From: Clostridiales bacterium
Lineage (GTDB): Bacteria > Bacillota > Clostridia > Christensenellales > CAG-138
Length of the DNA stretch: 40,751 bases
Assembly: GCA_012838425.1 (NCBI GenBank)
Contig: DUPG01000028.1
Coordinates: 1 to 40,751 of the forward strand
Reading direction: 5' to 3'
Made by a program: the position numbers and the translations under genes. The notes below the pieces were generated by a model that was not told the origin of the DNA, made no database searches, and was given only the letters and a program-made list of their open reading frames with translations. The stretch's first letter is position 1, and the number at the start of each line of letters is the position of its first letter. Below, in pieces: positions 1-8,240 of the stretch.

Positions 1-1775
1 AAAATCTCGTCATCGACATAGAGTAGCAATGGATTCTCGCAGCGGTTGGAGATATGTATCGTAGAACTTTTCAGCTCGCATAGCTTAGTTGACTGCCTTG
101 TGCTCATATCGAAGGAATACAGCACATAGGGGTATTCGTAAATGCTTTCTGATTGCTCGCCCTCTGTGCTGCCCTGCTTGTTTTGAATATAATACAAAGC
201 ACCGTCATAGCCCCAGAAGAATTCGAATACATCGAACTCGTCTGTAACCAATACGCTTTCCTTCGTGTCCGTATCATAGACTGAAAAGGTGTTTTTGCTG
301 TTGGGAAGCATATATACGCCTGCCGTGGTTACGGCTAAGTATTTACCGTCATTTGAAAAAACGAATGACGCGCCGCTATACTGCGGCCGCCTTGCTCCGC
401 CGTCGGGACGAATGTTGTATATGGTGGAATTACCTTCATCGTCAATGCACACGAAGTATAACAGCCCGTTATGAAGCTCTAAGCCGCTTTCCTCCACATA
501 GCCGCTATACACTATGCTTGTGCGGCTGCCCTCGGGCATTGTGAAGTCATACATTTTCAGCTGAACAGTTTCTGTGCCGCAAATTGCGAAAATTGCAGTT
601 GAATACTCGTTCCAGATAAATGCCGATATGCGCTTGCCGAGCCCCGAATCCGATAAGTCGGCTATGAGCTTGCCTGTTTTTGCAGCGAATATGTATAGGT
701 GAGAGCCGGTTGATGCGCTTTCCAGCACAGCAAGCATTTTCGAATCGGGCGAATAGCTTGCGGACTCAATGTTTTCGAATTCATAGTCTATGTTCTCAAT
801 GCCCTTTGGTGTTTTTATGTGCAGAGTGAAAAACTCTGAGTCGCCGCGCTTTGTGCGCTTGCTGAACAGATAAGACCCGTTAGGCGCGTCGCAGATATAA
901 TGCCCGTTTGAAAGCACGCCGGTTAGCTGGTGCGGAGTATCGTCTATCGCAATCGGGTAAACGGCTGAAATGTCAATGCTGTCCTTATCGGCATTGTAAA
1001 TGGGCATTTGCCCTTTATACATGGCTATTACATCAAATGTTTTTGAATAGTCGGGGTAGGCTGTGGTCAACTCGTCATAAAAGCTGCGCGCGGCGCTTTC
1101 ATTGGCAAATGGCTTTGATATAAGAATCGCGCCTGAATTCTCACGCGTGAGCACGGGGGCTAACATATCAGGCTCGAATACGCCTGCTATATAATCATCA
1201 AATGCGTTTGCTGTTACGAAATAGTCGAATTCCTGTGTTTCAGGCTGCTGAATGGGAATTATGCGCAGGGTCAGCCTGTTCTCATAATTATCCACATTAT
1301 AGGCTATGGGCGCGTTGAACTGATACAATATGCTGCGCCCGTTCTTATCATAGCTGAAATCGCCTGATAGGTGGGTATATTCGGGCTTGCTTACGCTGAT
1401 TTTGCGCTCATAGTCCAAATATCTTAAGCTTGGGAAGCTGATAATAAGCCTTGCGGGATTGTCGAAAAGCTGTATGCTGAATTCGGGTACATTGTAAGCG
1501 GGCCGCTGAGAGCCTTCTTCTATGACGCTCCCCTGCATGAACTCAAAGCTGATTATTAGCATTTGTGAATCGAATGACGGGATACTTTCATAGCTTAATG
1601 AGTATAGATTTGCACTTGGGAACTCCCTGCCCTCTGACATATTATCAACAGTAAAGCCCTCGGGAAGCTCAATCTGGCTTGCGTTCTCCTTTTCAACCGC
1701 ACAGGCTGAAAACAGCACAAATACTGTGCATATTAGCAATAAGCAGCAAATAAAACGATTTATACTGAAATCCAT
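1..1775 (-). CDS. Putative lipoprotein with AMIN-like and beta-propeller regions (3' end beyond window)
   Basis: This is an open minus-strand frame of 591 codons that runs off the left edge of the window. The product starts MDFSINRFICCLLLICTVF and has a hydrophobic signal segment ending in a lipobox-like LFSAC with Cys25, so it is probably a secreted, lipid-anchored protein. Residues about 60-170 contain strand-rich text such as NPARLIISFPS, reminiscent of AMIN-type envelope domains. From about residue 250 onward there are repeated WD40/TolB-like blades (for example ASYSPDSKMLAVL and FSNDGKYLAVT). These features suggest a cell-surface protein with a seven- or eight-blade propeller. No catalytic motif is visible. 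The start is the first ATG, only 6 nt below a strong -10 box. The function is unknown; a structural or peptidoglycan-binding role is inference. Confidence 0.8.
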   Translation of the reverse strand, partial: MDFSINRFICCLLLICTVFVLFSACAVEKENASQIELPEGFTVDNMSEGREFPSANLYSLSYESIPSFDSQMLIISFEFMQGSVIEEGSQRPAYNVPEFSIQLFDNPARLIISFPSLRYLDYERKISVSKPEYTHLSGDFSYDKNGRSILYQFNAPIAYNVDNYENRLTLRIIPIQQPETQEFDYFVTANAFDDYIAGVFEPDMLAPVLTRENSGAILISKPFANESAARSFYDELTTAYPDYSKTFDVIAMYKGQMPIYNADKDSIDISAVYPIAIDDTPHQLTGVLSNGHYICDAPNGSYLFSKRTKRGDSEFFTLHIKTPKGIENIDYEFENIESASYSPDSKMLAVLESASTGSHLYIFAAKTGKLIADLSDSGLGKRISAFIWNEYSTAIFAICGTETVQLKMYDFTMPEGSRTSIVYSGYVEESGLELHNGLLYFVCIDDEGNSTIYNIRPDGGARRPQYSGASFVFSNDGKYLAVTTAGVYMLPNSKNTFSVYDTDTKESVLVTDEFDVFEFFWGYDGALYYIQNKQGSTEGEQSESIYEYPYVLYSFDMSTRQSTKLCELKSSTIHISNRCENPLLLYVDDEI

Positions 1776-1781
1776 GTATTT

Positions 1782-1810
1782 ATTATACCACCTGCGCTGA
1801 CTTTCGACAA
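1782..1810 (-). promoter_or_regulatory. Promoter of the lipoprotein gene, possibly giving a leaderless mRNA
   Basis: The minus strand reads TTGTCG, 17 nt, TATAAT. The initiator ATG (1775) lies 6 nt below the -10 box, which is where transcription should begin. An SD-like AGGTGG sits inside the spacer, 12 nt from the ATG. It could serve translation only if transcription starts further upstream. Confidence 0.6.
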
Positions 1811-1831
1811 TAAAGCCGACCAACGACCGCA

Positions 1832-1867
1832 TAAAAAACTCGCCAAAGCGATACTGCCTTGGCGAGT
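1832..1867 (-). terminator. Intrinsic terminator of the aminotransferase gene
   Basis: ACTCGCCAA (1838-1846) pairs with TTGGCGAGT (1859-1867). On the minus strand the stem is followed by a run of six U residues. It lies 17 bp after the aminotransferase stop codon. Confidence 0.85.
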
Positions 1868-1884
1868 GTAAATACTGACAAAGC

Positions 1885-3060
1885 TTATTTCAACGAATCT
1901 AAGAATCTCTTTATGCGCACGACTGCCTCTTGCAGCTGCTCATAGCTTGTAGCATAGCAGCAGCGTATATGACCTTCGCCGCTGGGACCGAAAGCAGTGC
2001 CGGGAACCGCGCAAACATTTGAGTACGCAAGCAGCCTGTCGCAGAATTCTTCAGATTTCAAGCCTGTTGACTTGATTGACGGGAATACATAGAAAGCTCC
2101 CTCGGGCTCTTTACATTCTAAGCCCAGCTCATTGAACGCGTCAACCAAGAAGCGACGGCGACGGTCATACTCGTTCTTCATAGCGAGCATATCCTCCCAA
2201 TTTGTTTCAAAGCCCTGACGCAGCGCGGCTATGCCGGCATATTGCGCAGGCGTGGGAGCTGACAGCATTGTGAGCTGGTGAATCTTTGTCATTGCAGCAA
2301 TCAGCGGAGCAGGTGCAGCCGCATAGCCCAAGCGCCAACCGGTCATTGAGAACGCCTTTGAGAAGCCGTTCAAAACTATAGTCTTTTCACGCATGCCGGG
2401 GAATGAAGCAATGGAAACGTGCTGCTTGCCATTGTATGTAAGCTCTGAATATATCTCGTCTGCCAATACTATTATGTCTTTATCCTTTAATATCTCGACT
2501 ATCGGAACAAGGTCCTCATATTCCATTATACCGCCTGTGGGGTTATTGGGGAAGGGCAGTATAATCGCCTTTGTCTTAGGAGTGATAGCTGCCTTCAACG
2601 CTTCGGGAGTCATCTTGAAGCGATCCTCATGCGTTGTTACCAATGGCACCGGCACGCCGTTTGAGAAAATAACGCCGGGCAGGTACGCAACATATGTGGG
2701 TTCGGGAACTATAACCTCGTCGCCGTTCTCGACAACCGCTCTAAGAGCCAAGTCTATCGCCTGACTTGCGCCAACGGTTATGAGAATCTCCTTCATGGGA
2801 TCGTATTCTATGTTTTCGCGCTCTTTGAGATAGCGAGCAATCCATTCCCTAAGCTCTGGCATACCCGAATTTGAGGAATACGGTATTCTGCCCTTTGAGA
2901 GTCTTTCCAACGCTTCCTGACGAATACGCTCGGGTGTGGGGAAATCAGGTTCGCCGACGCCTAAGCTGATTGTTTCGTCGTTCAAAAGGTCAAAATACTT
3001 GCGAATGCCCGATGGTGGAACATCCTGAACGCGCTTGACAATGATTTTTGAGTAATCCAT
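1885..3060 (-). CDS. PLP-dependent class I/II aminotransferase (aspartate/aromatic type)
   Basis: This 391-aa fold-type I aminotransferase transfers amino groups between an amino acid and a 2-oxoacid in the cytoplasm. Visible family motifs are GVGEPDF near residue 36, NNPTGG at 172-177, DEIYSELTY at 201-209 and the PLP-lysine motif NGFSKAFSMTGWRLGY with Lys235. The length is normal for the family. The start ATG is preceded by AAAGGCGG at suitable spacing. It resembles the PatA/YugH-like aspartate or aromatic aminotransferases of Firmicutes, but the substrate cannot be read from sequence alone. It lies 111 bp below the vanW-family gene on the same strand, so the two may be partly cotranscribed. 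A strong terminator follows. Confidence 0.93.
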   Translation of the reverse strand: MDYSKIIVKRVQDVPPSGIRKYFDLLNDETISLGVGEPDFPTPERIRQEALERLSKGRIPYSSNSGMPELREWIARYLKERENIEYDPMKEILITVGASQAIDLALRAVVENGDEVIVPEPTYVAYLPGVIFSNGVPVPLVTTHEDRFKMTPEALKAAITPKTKAIILPFPNNPTGGIMEYEDLVPIVEILKDKDIIVLADEIYSELTYNGKQHVSIASFPGMREKTIVLNGFSKAFSMTGWRLGYAAAPAPLIAAMTKIHQLTMLSAPTPAQYAGIAALRQGFETNWEDMLAMKNEYDRRRRFLVDAFNELGLECKEPEGAFYVFPSIKSTGLKSEEFCDRLLAYSNVCAVPGTAFGPSGEGHIRCCYATSYEQLQEAVVRIKRFLDSLK

Positions 3061-3130
3061 TTTTCTTCCGCCTTTCGTGTTGTTATATTTGCTAAGCTAA
3101 GCAGCTTACTAGCCAAGGTCGCGCATAAAT

Positions 3131-3150
3131 TGAAGGCGTAATCGCCTTCA
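3131..3150 (-). terminator. Hairpin after the VanW-family gene
   Basis: TGAAGGCG and CGCCTTCA form a perfect 8-bp stem with a 4-nt loop, 21 bp past the stop codon. Only a weak AATTTAT tract follows on the minus strand, so it is a poor terminator or an mRNA 3'-end hairpin. Confidence 0.5.
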
Positions 3151-3171
3151 TATAATACATTTATGCCATTA

Positions 3172-4527
3172 TTACGGTTTAGGCAGCGAAGGGTCGCCTG
3201 TGCCTACATGTATTTCGCCTTGCTTGGGGCGGTAATAGTACTTGTAAAGCTCTACCGTTTCTACTACCTTACCGTTAACTATCTTATCCCTGTAGCAGGT
3301 TGTTTTGTAGCCTTTTCTTGATGTTATTACGGTTTCCTTATAGCCCTGCGGCCATGTGGGCTCTTCAACAATCTTTGTGGGCTCGGGGTCTATAATCTCG
3401 TCTATAACAGCCCTTACCTCATATTTTGTGCCTTCGGGCAGGGGCTCGCCGTAAATATATACATCCATTGTGTACTTTGTATTATTAGCGAACGCGAATA
3501 TGTATAGCGGCTTATTGGTGCGGTTTACGAACTTAAAATCGGGACCGCCTGTTGAAACTGTCGCGTCAAGCCCTGTATCGATATATGATGAGGGCCATGA
3601 GTGATTCTTGCGATATGTGATTTCAATATCCTCGCCCGAACGCATAAGCGCTATATGCAGTGTTGATGATACTTGGCAAATGCCGCCGCCCGCCTGATTC
3701 TCATATGTGCTTCCGTCAACTATGCCCGGAGCGGGCGCCCAGCCTAAATCGTATGTGCGCGGACCAATATAGTCGTTGAACGAAAACTCCTCGCCGGGCA
3801 TTACGACACAGCCGTTCAGCTTTCTTGCCGCCTTGAGTATGTTGAGCATCCTCTCGGGAGTATGCAGGCTGCTTGAAGCACCGTAAGAGCTTTGGAAATG
3901 ACCTCTCAAAACTGTGTTCGCCTTCAGATCGTCAATGGTCTGCTTGGGCTTTACGGTATCAAGCTTCGGCTCAATGAGCGCAGTCAAGCGTTTTTCATTC
4001 AAGCAGGATTTGATTTCGTTAAAGAGATGCTCTGTGTCTAACGCATAACCGTCAGCGCCATCAACATATATAAACGCAGGCTCATTCGCTAAGCTATCCG
4101 CAATAGCCACAGGCTCAACGGGAGCCAAATTGAAAAGCGTGCTCATACGGTTTATGTTCTCCATGAGCTTGTTTTCGTCATAAACTATTGTGAACGCGTC
4201 GGTAGCTTGACCCGAAAACGCGTCGGATACGACCTTGTTAACATCTATGTACGCGCCTATGCTGTCAGCAGTAAGCACGAAGGATTTATTAACGCCGGCA
4301 ATGGTAATAGAAATCGAAAACAGCTTTTCATTCGCTATATCTGATACGAGGCTATACACCTCATCGAATTTCATATCGGAAACATCAGTGCCGCATATAT
4401 TCACATTACCGGGGACCACAGCGTCGGCATACTTTGAAGCCAACGACTTAGGCTTTGTAGCTATGGCGGCTATCAGGCATACAACAAGAAGCGATAACAG
4501 GACAACTACGGTGCGCTTCATAAGCAT
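3172..4527 (-). CDS. VanW-family envelope protein with peptidoglycan-binding-like and G5-like domains
   Basis: The 451-aa product begins MLMKRTVVVLLSLLVV, an N-terminal membrane anchor or signal segment, so the rest lies outside the membrane. About residues 75-190 resemble the PG_binding_4 domain. About 225-360 is the VanW domain, with GPRTYDLGWAPAPGIV, QAGGGICQVSSTLH and YRKNHSWPSSY. The C-terminus (about 370-445) looks like a G5 domain ending GEIHVGTGDP. VanW proteins are linked to cell-wall and glycopeptide-response biology, but their reaction is not established. The ATG at 4527 has AGGGCGG four bases upstream. A GTG at 4602 would add 25 charged residues; it also has an SD (AAAGGA), but the predicted transcript start leaves only about 9 nt of leader, so I prefer the ATG. 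Confidence 0.85.
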   Translation of the reverse strand: MLMKRTVVVLLSLLVVCLIAAIATKPKSLASKYADAVVPGNVNICGTDVSDMKFDEVYSLVSDIANEKLFSISITIAGVNKSFVLTADSIGAYIDVNKVVSDAFSGQATDAFTIVYDENKLMENINRMSTLFNLAPVEPVAIADSLANEPAFIYVDGADGYALDTEHLFNEIKSCLNEKRLTALIEPKLDTVKPKQTIDDLKANTVLRGHFQSSYGASSSLHTPERMLNILKAARKLNGCVVMPGEEFSFNDYIGPRTYDLGWAPAPGIVDGSTYENQAGGGICQVSSTLHIALMRSGEDIEITYRKNHSWPSSYIDTGLDATVSTGGPDFKFVNRTNKPLYIFAFANNTKYTMDVYIYGEPLPEGTKYEVRAVIDEIIDPEPTKIVEEPTWPQGYKETVITSRKGYKTTCYRDKIVNGKVVETVELYKYYYRPKQGEIHVGTGDPSLPKP

Positions 4528-4617
4528 AACGCCGCCCTTCAGCCTGCGGTATCCCAGCTGCGCATTTATTTTATTTGATTTATTGTTAGGCAAGTTGTAC
4601 ACTCCTTTCCTTTATAC

Positions 4618-4646
4618 AGTATAACTGTTTCAGCTAAAACTTTCAA
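4618..4646 (-). promoter_or_regulatory. Promoter of the VanW-family gene
   Basis: The minus strand reads TTGAAA, 17 nt, TATACT. The predicted start near 4611 is 84 nt above the preferred ATG. The -10 box lies inside the short palindrome CAGTTATACTG. Confidence 0.6.
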
Positions 4647-4716
4647 CTATAATGGCAGGCGGCTTGAAAATATAATCTTTACTATATTTACATTTGCAGG
4701 ATATAAAATTGCGCAT

Positions 4717-4741
4717 CAAAAAAAGCGGCTAATGCGCCGCT
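4717..4741 (-). terminator. Intrinsic terminator of mreB
   Basis: AGCGGC and GCCGCT form the stem (4724-4741) with a 6-nt loop. It is followed on the minus strand by seven to eight U residues, 38 bp past the mreB stop codon. Confidence 0.88.
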
Positions 4742-4778
4742 TTTCAACCTTTTCAACCCTTCAATAATTAAAAGAACA

Positions 4779-5819
4779 TTATGCTTCGAAATACTCTCCG
4801 CGTCTGTAATCGTGAATCGCGCCAGACTCAAAGAAGTCGGGATTCTCTAATACCTTGCCTGTGCCTATGGCTACGCATGAAATCGGGTCTTCCGCTATAT
4901 AGCAGGGCACCTTGGTATGCTCGGAAATGAACTTGTCCATTCCATACAGCAATGCACCGCCGCCTGTTAAGCATATGCCTGTTTCGGCTATGTCGCTTGC
5001 AAGCTCGGGCGGTGTCTTCTCAAACAATGTTCTGACCGTTTCAAGAATGGTTTGCAAGGGCTCTTCAAGCGCGTCTATCATCTCGTTTGAGCCTACTACG
5101 ATAGACTGCGGCAGGCCTGAAATAAGGTTTCTGCCCTTAACATCTATGAACACCTGCTCTTTTCTTGGATATGCAGAGCCTATGCGCACCTTCATATCCT
5201 CCGCCGTGCGTTCGCCTATAAGCAGGTTGTGCTTTTTGCGCATATAGCGGACAATAGAATCGTCAAACTTGTCGCCTGCAACCTTTATAGAATCGGAAAG
5301 CACTGCGCCCATTAAGGATATTACTGCTACATCGGTCGTTCCGCCGCCTATGTCTAACACTGCACAGCCGCGCGGCTGAGAAATATCAATGCCTGCGCCG
5401 ACTGCCGCAGCTATAGGCTCCTCAATCAAGTAGGTATGGCGTGCGCCTGCTTCCAATGTCGCATCATATACTGCGCGCTTTTCAACCTCGGTAACGCCTG
5501 AGGGCACGCACACAACAACGCGCGGCTTAAAAAACATACGCGGGCCCACAACCTTGCGCAAGAAGTGATTTAACAGCCTTTCAGTAATGTCGAAGTTAGA
5601 AATAACGCCATCGCGCAAGGGGCGCATAGCTATAATCTTGCTGGGAGTTCTGCCCAACATTCTGCGCGCTTCCTCACCTATTGCTATAATTCTGCCTGTA
5701 ATCTTCTCAACAGCAACAACGGAAGGCTCACGCAGTACTATTCCTTTATTACGAACATAAACCAAAACACTCGAAGTGCCTAAATCGATTCCAACATCGT
5801 TAAATTCAAATAAGCCCAT
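4779..5819 (-). CDS. mreB: Rod shape-determining protein MreB/Mbl
   Basis: This 346-aa bacterial actin polymerises under the membrane and guides cell-wall elongation. All actin-fold signatures are present: phosphate-1 DVGIDLGTSSVLVYV near residue 8, EEPIAAAVGAG near 133, phosphate-2 VLDIGGGTTDVAVIS near 153 and the adenosine motif ICLTGGGALLYG near 282. The length matches MreB and Mbl, and sequence alone does not separate the paralogues. AGAGGT precedes the start. The gene is monocistronic with its own promoter and terminator. mreC and mreD are not adjacent, which is more usual for Mbl-type copies. Confidence 0.95.
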   Translation of the reverse strand: MGLFEFNDVGIDLGTSSVLVYVRNKGIVLREPSVVAVEKITGRIIAIGEEARRMLGRTPSKIIAMRPLRDGVISNFDITERLLNHFLRKVVGPRMFFKPRVVVCVPSGVTEVEKRAVYDATLEAGARHTYLIEEPIAAAVGAGIDISQPRGCAVLDIGGGTTDVAVISLMGAVLSDSIKVAGDKFDDSIVRYMRKKHNLLIGERTAEDMKVRIGSAYPRKEQVFIDVKGRNLISGLPQSIVVGSNEMIDALEEPLQTILETVRTLFEKTPPELASDIAETGICLTGGGALLYGMDKFISEHTKVPCYIAEDPISCVAIGTGKVLENPDFFESGAIHDYRRGEYFEA

Positions 5820-5880
5820 TTTTACCTCTTTATCTACAGCAAATGCTTAATATTTACACTGCAAAATGTCATGCTTCTAC

Positions 5881-5909
5881 ATTCTATCATTTATTGTATG
5901 GCTTTTCAA
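5881..5909 (-). promoter_or_regulatory. Promoter of mreB
   Basis: The minus strand reads TTGAAA, 17 nt, TAGAAT, about 62 bp above the mreB ATG. The rest of the 365-bp gap to rplU (5820-6184) holds the rplU promoter and leader, two unassigned GC-rich inverted repeats near 5941-5990, and no gene. Confidence 0.6.
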
Positions 5910-6068
5910 CATAAATAGAGGAAAAATTTTTGGTTTTCTAATGCGGCTGTGTCTTTGCGATAAAATGCCGCCCGCGTTTCGTATCGGGCAGATAAACTCT
6001 GACCAATAGGCACAGGGCATTAAAGTCTAAAAAATCAGTAATTGACTCAAATTTTTGCAAAAAAGTAT

Positions 6069-6097
6069 TTGACAACGCAATTTATAAGTAGTATTAT
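6069..6097 (+). promoter_or_regulatory. Strong promoter of rplU-prp-rpmA
   Basis: TTGACA, 17 nt, TATTAT is a near-consensus housekeeping promoter. It predicts an mRNA start near 6104. Confidence 0.85.
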
Positions 6098-6103
6098 GTT
6101 CGT

Positions 6104-6184
6104 TGAGCCGCTCCGGAACGGCATATTAAGTGCTGTAAAGCCGCCGTTTGCTTTCGGGCGAGACTGGGATAGAGGAGGTGCAGT
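6104..6184 (+). promoter_or_regulatory. Probable L21 autoregulatory mRNA leader
   Basis: The predicted 5' leader of about 80 nt contains a GCCG/CGGC hairpin (about 6107-6122) and a second GC-rich foldable block (about 6141-6163). It ends in the strong SD AGAGGAGG before the rplU ATG. Firmicute rplU operons often carry an L21-binding leader at this position. That this leader binds L21 is inference from position and structure. Confidence 0.5.
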
Positions 6185-6490
6185 ATGTACGCAGTTATCC
6201 GCACTGGCGGTAAGCAGTACAAGGTATCCGAAGGCGATTGCTTGGTAATCGAAAAGCTGGATGCCGAGGTAGGTGCTGAGGTTTCTTTCGATGTGCTCAT
6301 GCTTGCTGACGAAAACGGTGTCAAAATAGGCAAGCCGTTGTTGGCAGGCGCGCAAGTTACAGGCGAAGTAGTAGAGCATGGCAAGGGCAAGAAGATAATA
6401 GTTTTCAAGTATAAGCCCAAGAAGAACTACCGCAAAAAGCAGGGTCATCGCCAGCCATACACGAAGGTAAAGATTACCTCCATTAAGTAA
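6185..6490 (+). CDS. rplU: 50S ribosomal protein L21
   Basis: This 101-aa protein binds 23S rRNA in the large subunit. It shows the typical start [14 protein letters not shown], the middle [13 protein letters not shown] and the C-terminal basic [19 protein letters not shown] signature. The length is standard. It is the first gene of a three-gene operon with prp 4 bp downstream. AGAGGAGG precedes the ATG. Confidence 0.98.
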   Translation: MYAVIRTGGKQYKVSEGDCLVIEKLDAEVGAEVSFDVLMLADENGVKIGKPLLAGAQVTGEVVEHGKGKKIIVFKYKPKKNYRKKQGHRQPYTKVKITSIK

Positions 6491-6494
6491 GGCA

Positions 6495-6839
6495 ATGATA
6501 AAAGCGGTAATGTTTTTGCACAAAAACAGGTATGTCGGGTATTATATAACCGGGCATGCGGGCTTCTCTGAATACAACAAGGATATTGTTTGCAGCGCAG
6601 TATCAGCATTGGCGCAAACCGTATTGATAGGATTGACGGAGAAGCTGAAAATCAAGACAGACAGCAGCATTTTCGAAGAAGGCACAATGTTTGTTTTGGT
6701 TGATGTAAACTCAAGCGAAATGCTTTTAGACAAGGCAGATTTGCTTATAGGCACTCTGGCTATGGGTCTAAAAAATATAGAAGCGAATTATAATAAATTC
6801 CTCAGTGTATCTGAGAGAAAGGTGGCGGAAAAATGTTGA
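6495..6839 (+). CDS. prp: Ribosomal-processing cysteine protease Prp
   Basis: This 114-aa YsxB/Prp-family protein in Firmicutes cleaves the N-terminal extension of ribosomal protein L27. The catalytic His is in [10 protein letters not shown] (near residue 21) and the catalytic Cys is in [11 protein letters not shown] (near residue 33). It sits in its canonical place between rplU and rpmA. The ATG follows the rplU stop by 4 bp. The stop overlaps the rpmA ATG by 7 bp, so translation is probably coupled. The next gene supplies the matching substrate. Confidence 0.95.
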   Translation: MIKAVMFLHKNRYVGYYITGHAGFSEYNKDIVCSAVSALAQTVLIGLTEKLKIKTDSSIFEEGTMFVLVDVNSSEMLLDKADLLIGTLAMGLKNIEANYNKFLSVSERKVAEKC

Positions 6840-7114
6840 ACATAAACCTTCAGCTGTTTGCACATAAAAAGGGTGTCGGTAGCTCGCGCAACGGCCGCGA
6901 CAGCGAAAGCAAGCGCTTAGGTCTGAAGCGCGCCGACGGTCAGTTCGTGCTTGCCGGCAACATTTTAGTAAGGCAGAGGGGAACTCACTTCCATCCCGGC
7001 AACAATGTCGGCAGGGGCAAGGACGATACCCTGTACGCATTGATTGATGGCGTAATGCGTTTTGAAAGAAAGGATAAGAATCGCCAGCAGATCAGCGTTT
7101 ATGCCGTTGAGTAA
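6833..7114 (+). CDS. rpmA: 50S ribosomal protein L27 with Prp-cleaved N-terminal extension
   Basis: The 93-aa protein begins [20 protein letters not shown]. The [10 protein letters not shown] stretch is the known Prp cleavage sequence in Firmicutes. Removal of the first nine residues exposes the functional Ala-His-Lys N-terminus that reaches the peptidyl-transferase centre. The body shows the usual L27 signatures ([20 protein letters not shown]). obgE, which often follows rpmA in Firmicutes, is absent here, and a terminator comes directly after. Confidence 0.97.
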   Translation: MLNINLQLFAHKKGVGSSRNGRDSESKRLGLKRADGQFVLAGNILVRQRGTHFHPGNNVGRGKDDTLYALIDGVMRFERKDKNRQQISVYAVE

Positions 7115-7133
7115 TTAACAGCGATAGAATTAA

Positions 7134-7160
7134 AGCGTGAGGATTGCCTCGCGCTTTTTT
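7134..7160 (+). terminator. Intrinsic terminator of rplU-prp-rpmA
   Basis: A 9-bp stem (7134-7142 with 7147-7155, one G-U pair) has the loop ATTG and is followed by six T residues. It lies 19 bp past the rpmA stop codon. Confidence 0.92.
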
Positions 7161-7195
7161 ATTTTGAAACTGCCTATTCAGCAAAATGTTCGATT

Positions 7196-8104
7196 CTACC
7201 CCAGCTTCACATCAACATAATACTTGGGAAGAATGTCTATGGGGTAATAGCTTAGCTTAGACTTGCGCAGTCCCATATCGCCTGAATCGTCGGCTCGGTT
7301 TATGTATTTCACGCCTTGCCTTTTAGCGAACTTAGCATATTCGCTCGACAATGCCTGATACACCCCCGGGCGCGTGGTAGTGGCCTTCTCTATATGAACA
7401 TACAGCACATCGTCTATTATTTCGCCGGCTGTAACGCCTATCGTTCGCTTTTCGCAAACCAGTATTCCGCCTGACAATGTGGGCAGGAGGTGCAGCTTCT
7501 CTATGGCTTCCATTGCGCGAATTGCGTCCTCCTTTTCTGTTGGCGAAAGCTCAGGGGCAGAAATATCCTTTTCCTCTGAATAGTAATACTCTAAAAACTC
7601 CAAGGCTAATGCAGAGGTATGCTTTGTAAGCGGTATGAAGTCGAACAGGTTGCAGGTGCTTCTGAAACGGTTTAAGAAGTTGCGCTTTGCGTGCAGCTTT
7701 TTGCCCGAAAATGTGCAAAACTGCTCTACATCATACAGGTAGTCTGCCCATTCGCGCGCATCTCTATATGTGAGTCTTTCTTCGCCGTAATAGCCCTTTA
7801 ATTTTTCGAGAGCTTCTCTTGGAACATTGCACAGTCTAAGCGAATCTCTGCCTTCGCCTAATATATCCAACACCTTTTTTTCGTCATTGAAGCCAATCGG
7901 ATATGAAAAGCATTCTCCGTTGTCTAACATTTCCGTTCTTATTACAAGCATATCCTCAATAATTGCAAATTCTACTCCGAAGAACTCACGCCACATATAT
8001 GTACTGCCCGTAGTGTAATCGCTTGTTTTGAACCTCTGACAACTCATGTATTTGGGAAGCAATGCTACATTTTCATCTGTTAGCTTTGTAAACTCAATCG
8101 ACAT
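7196..8104 (-). CDS. DUF2156 (LPG_synthase_C-like) protein
   Basis: The 302-aa protein matches the stand-alone DUF2156 family, which is related by fold (GNAT-like) to the C-terminal domain of lysyl-phosphatidylglycerol synthase. Characteristic text is YDVEQFCTFSGKKLHAKRN at about 127-145, followed by the RFRSTCNLFDF segment and a C-terminal YINRADDSGDMGLRKSKLSY block. No transmembrane segment is visible, so the flippase half of MprF is absent. The substrate is unknown; an aminoacyl-tRNA or acyl transfer is inference from the fold. The start is supported by AAGGGGG seven bases upstream. It is monocistronic and convergent with rpmA. Confidence 0.82.
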   Translation of the reverse strand: MSIEFTKLTDENVALLPKYMSCQRFKTSDYTTGSTYMWREFFGVEFAIIEDMLVIRTEMLDNGECFSYPIGFNDEKKVLDILGEGRDSLRLCNVPREALEKLKGYYGEERLTYRDAREWADYLYDVEQFCTFSGKKLHAKRNFLNRFRSTCNLFDFIPLTKHTSALALEFLEYYYSEEKDISAPELSPTEKEDAIRAMEAIEKLHLLPTLSGGILVCEKRTIGVTAGEIIDDVLYVHIEKATTTRPGVYQALSSEYAKFAKRQGVKYINRADDSGDMGLRKSKLSYYPIDILPKYYVDVKLG

Positions 8105-8132
8105 AATATCCCCCTTCTCTTACTTTTACAAT

Positions 8133-8161
8133 ACTCTATCATTTTCTCAAGTAACTCTCAA
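8133..8161 (-). promoter_or_regulatory. Probable promoter of the DUF2156 gene
   Basis: The minus strand reads TTGAGA, 17 nt, TAGAGT, with the start expected about 20 bp above the ATG. The match to consensus is moderate. Confidence 0.4.
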
Positions 8162-8182
8162 ATATATAATCATAGGTAGGGT

Positions 8183-8212
8183 TTGCGCAAAAATGGCTGT
8201 GTATGCTATTAT
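8183..8212 (+). promoter_or_regulatory. Promoter of the five-gene operon 8241-13704
   Basis: TTGCGC, 18 nt, TATTAT lies 28 bp above the first ATG. No other convincing promoter was seen within the operon. Confidence 0.5.
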
Positions 8213-8240
8213 GTTGTAAATTCTGATAGGAATATAAGCA

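Noticed and set aside
3060-3171. Separate promoter for the aminotransferase gene
   Set aside because: No -35/-10 pair with acceptable spacing was found in the 111-bp gap, so read-through from the vanW-family gene remains possible.
5941-5990. GC-rich inverted repeats upstream of rplU as a riboswitch
   Set aside because: They lie above the rplU promoter and outside the predicted mRNA, and match no motif I know.
6047-6523. Minus-strand frame over rplU and its leader
   Set aside because: It covers a conserved ribosomal gene and a strong promoter on the other strand, and has no supporting start signal.
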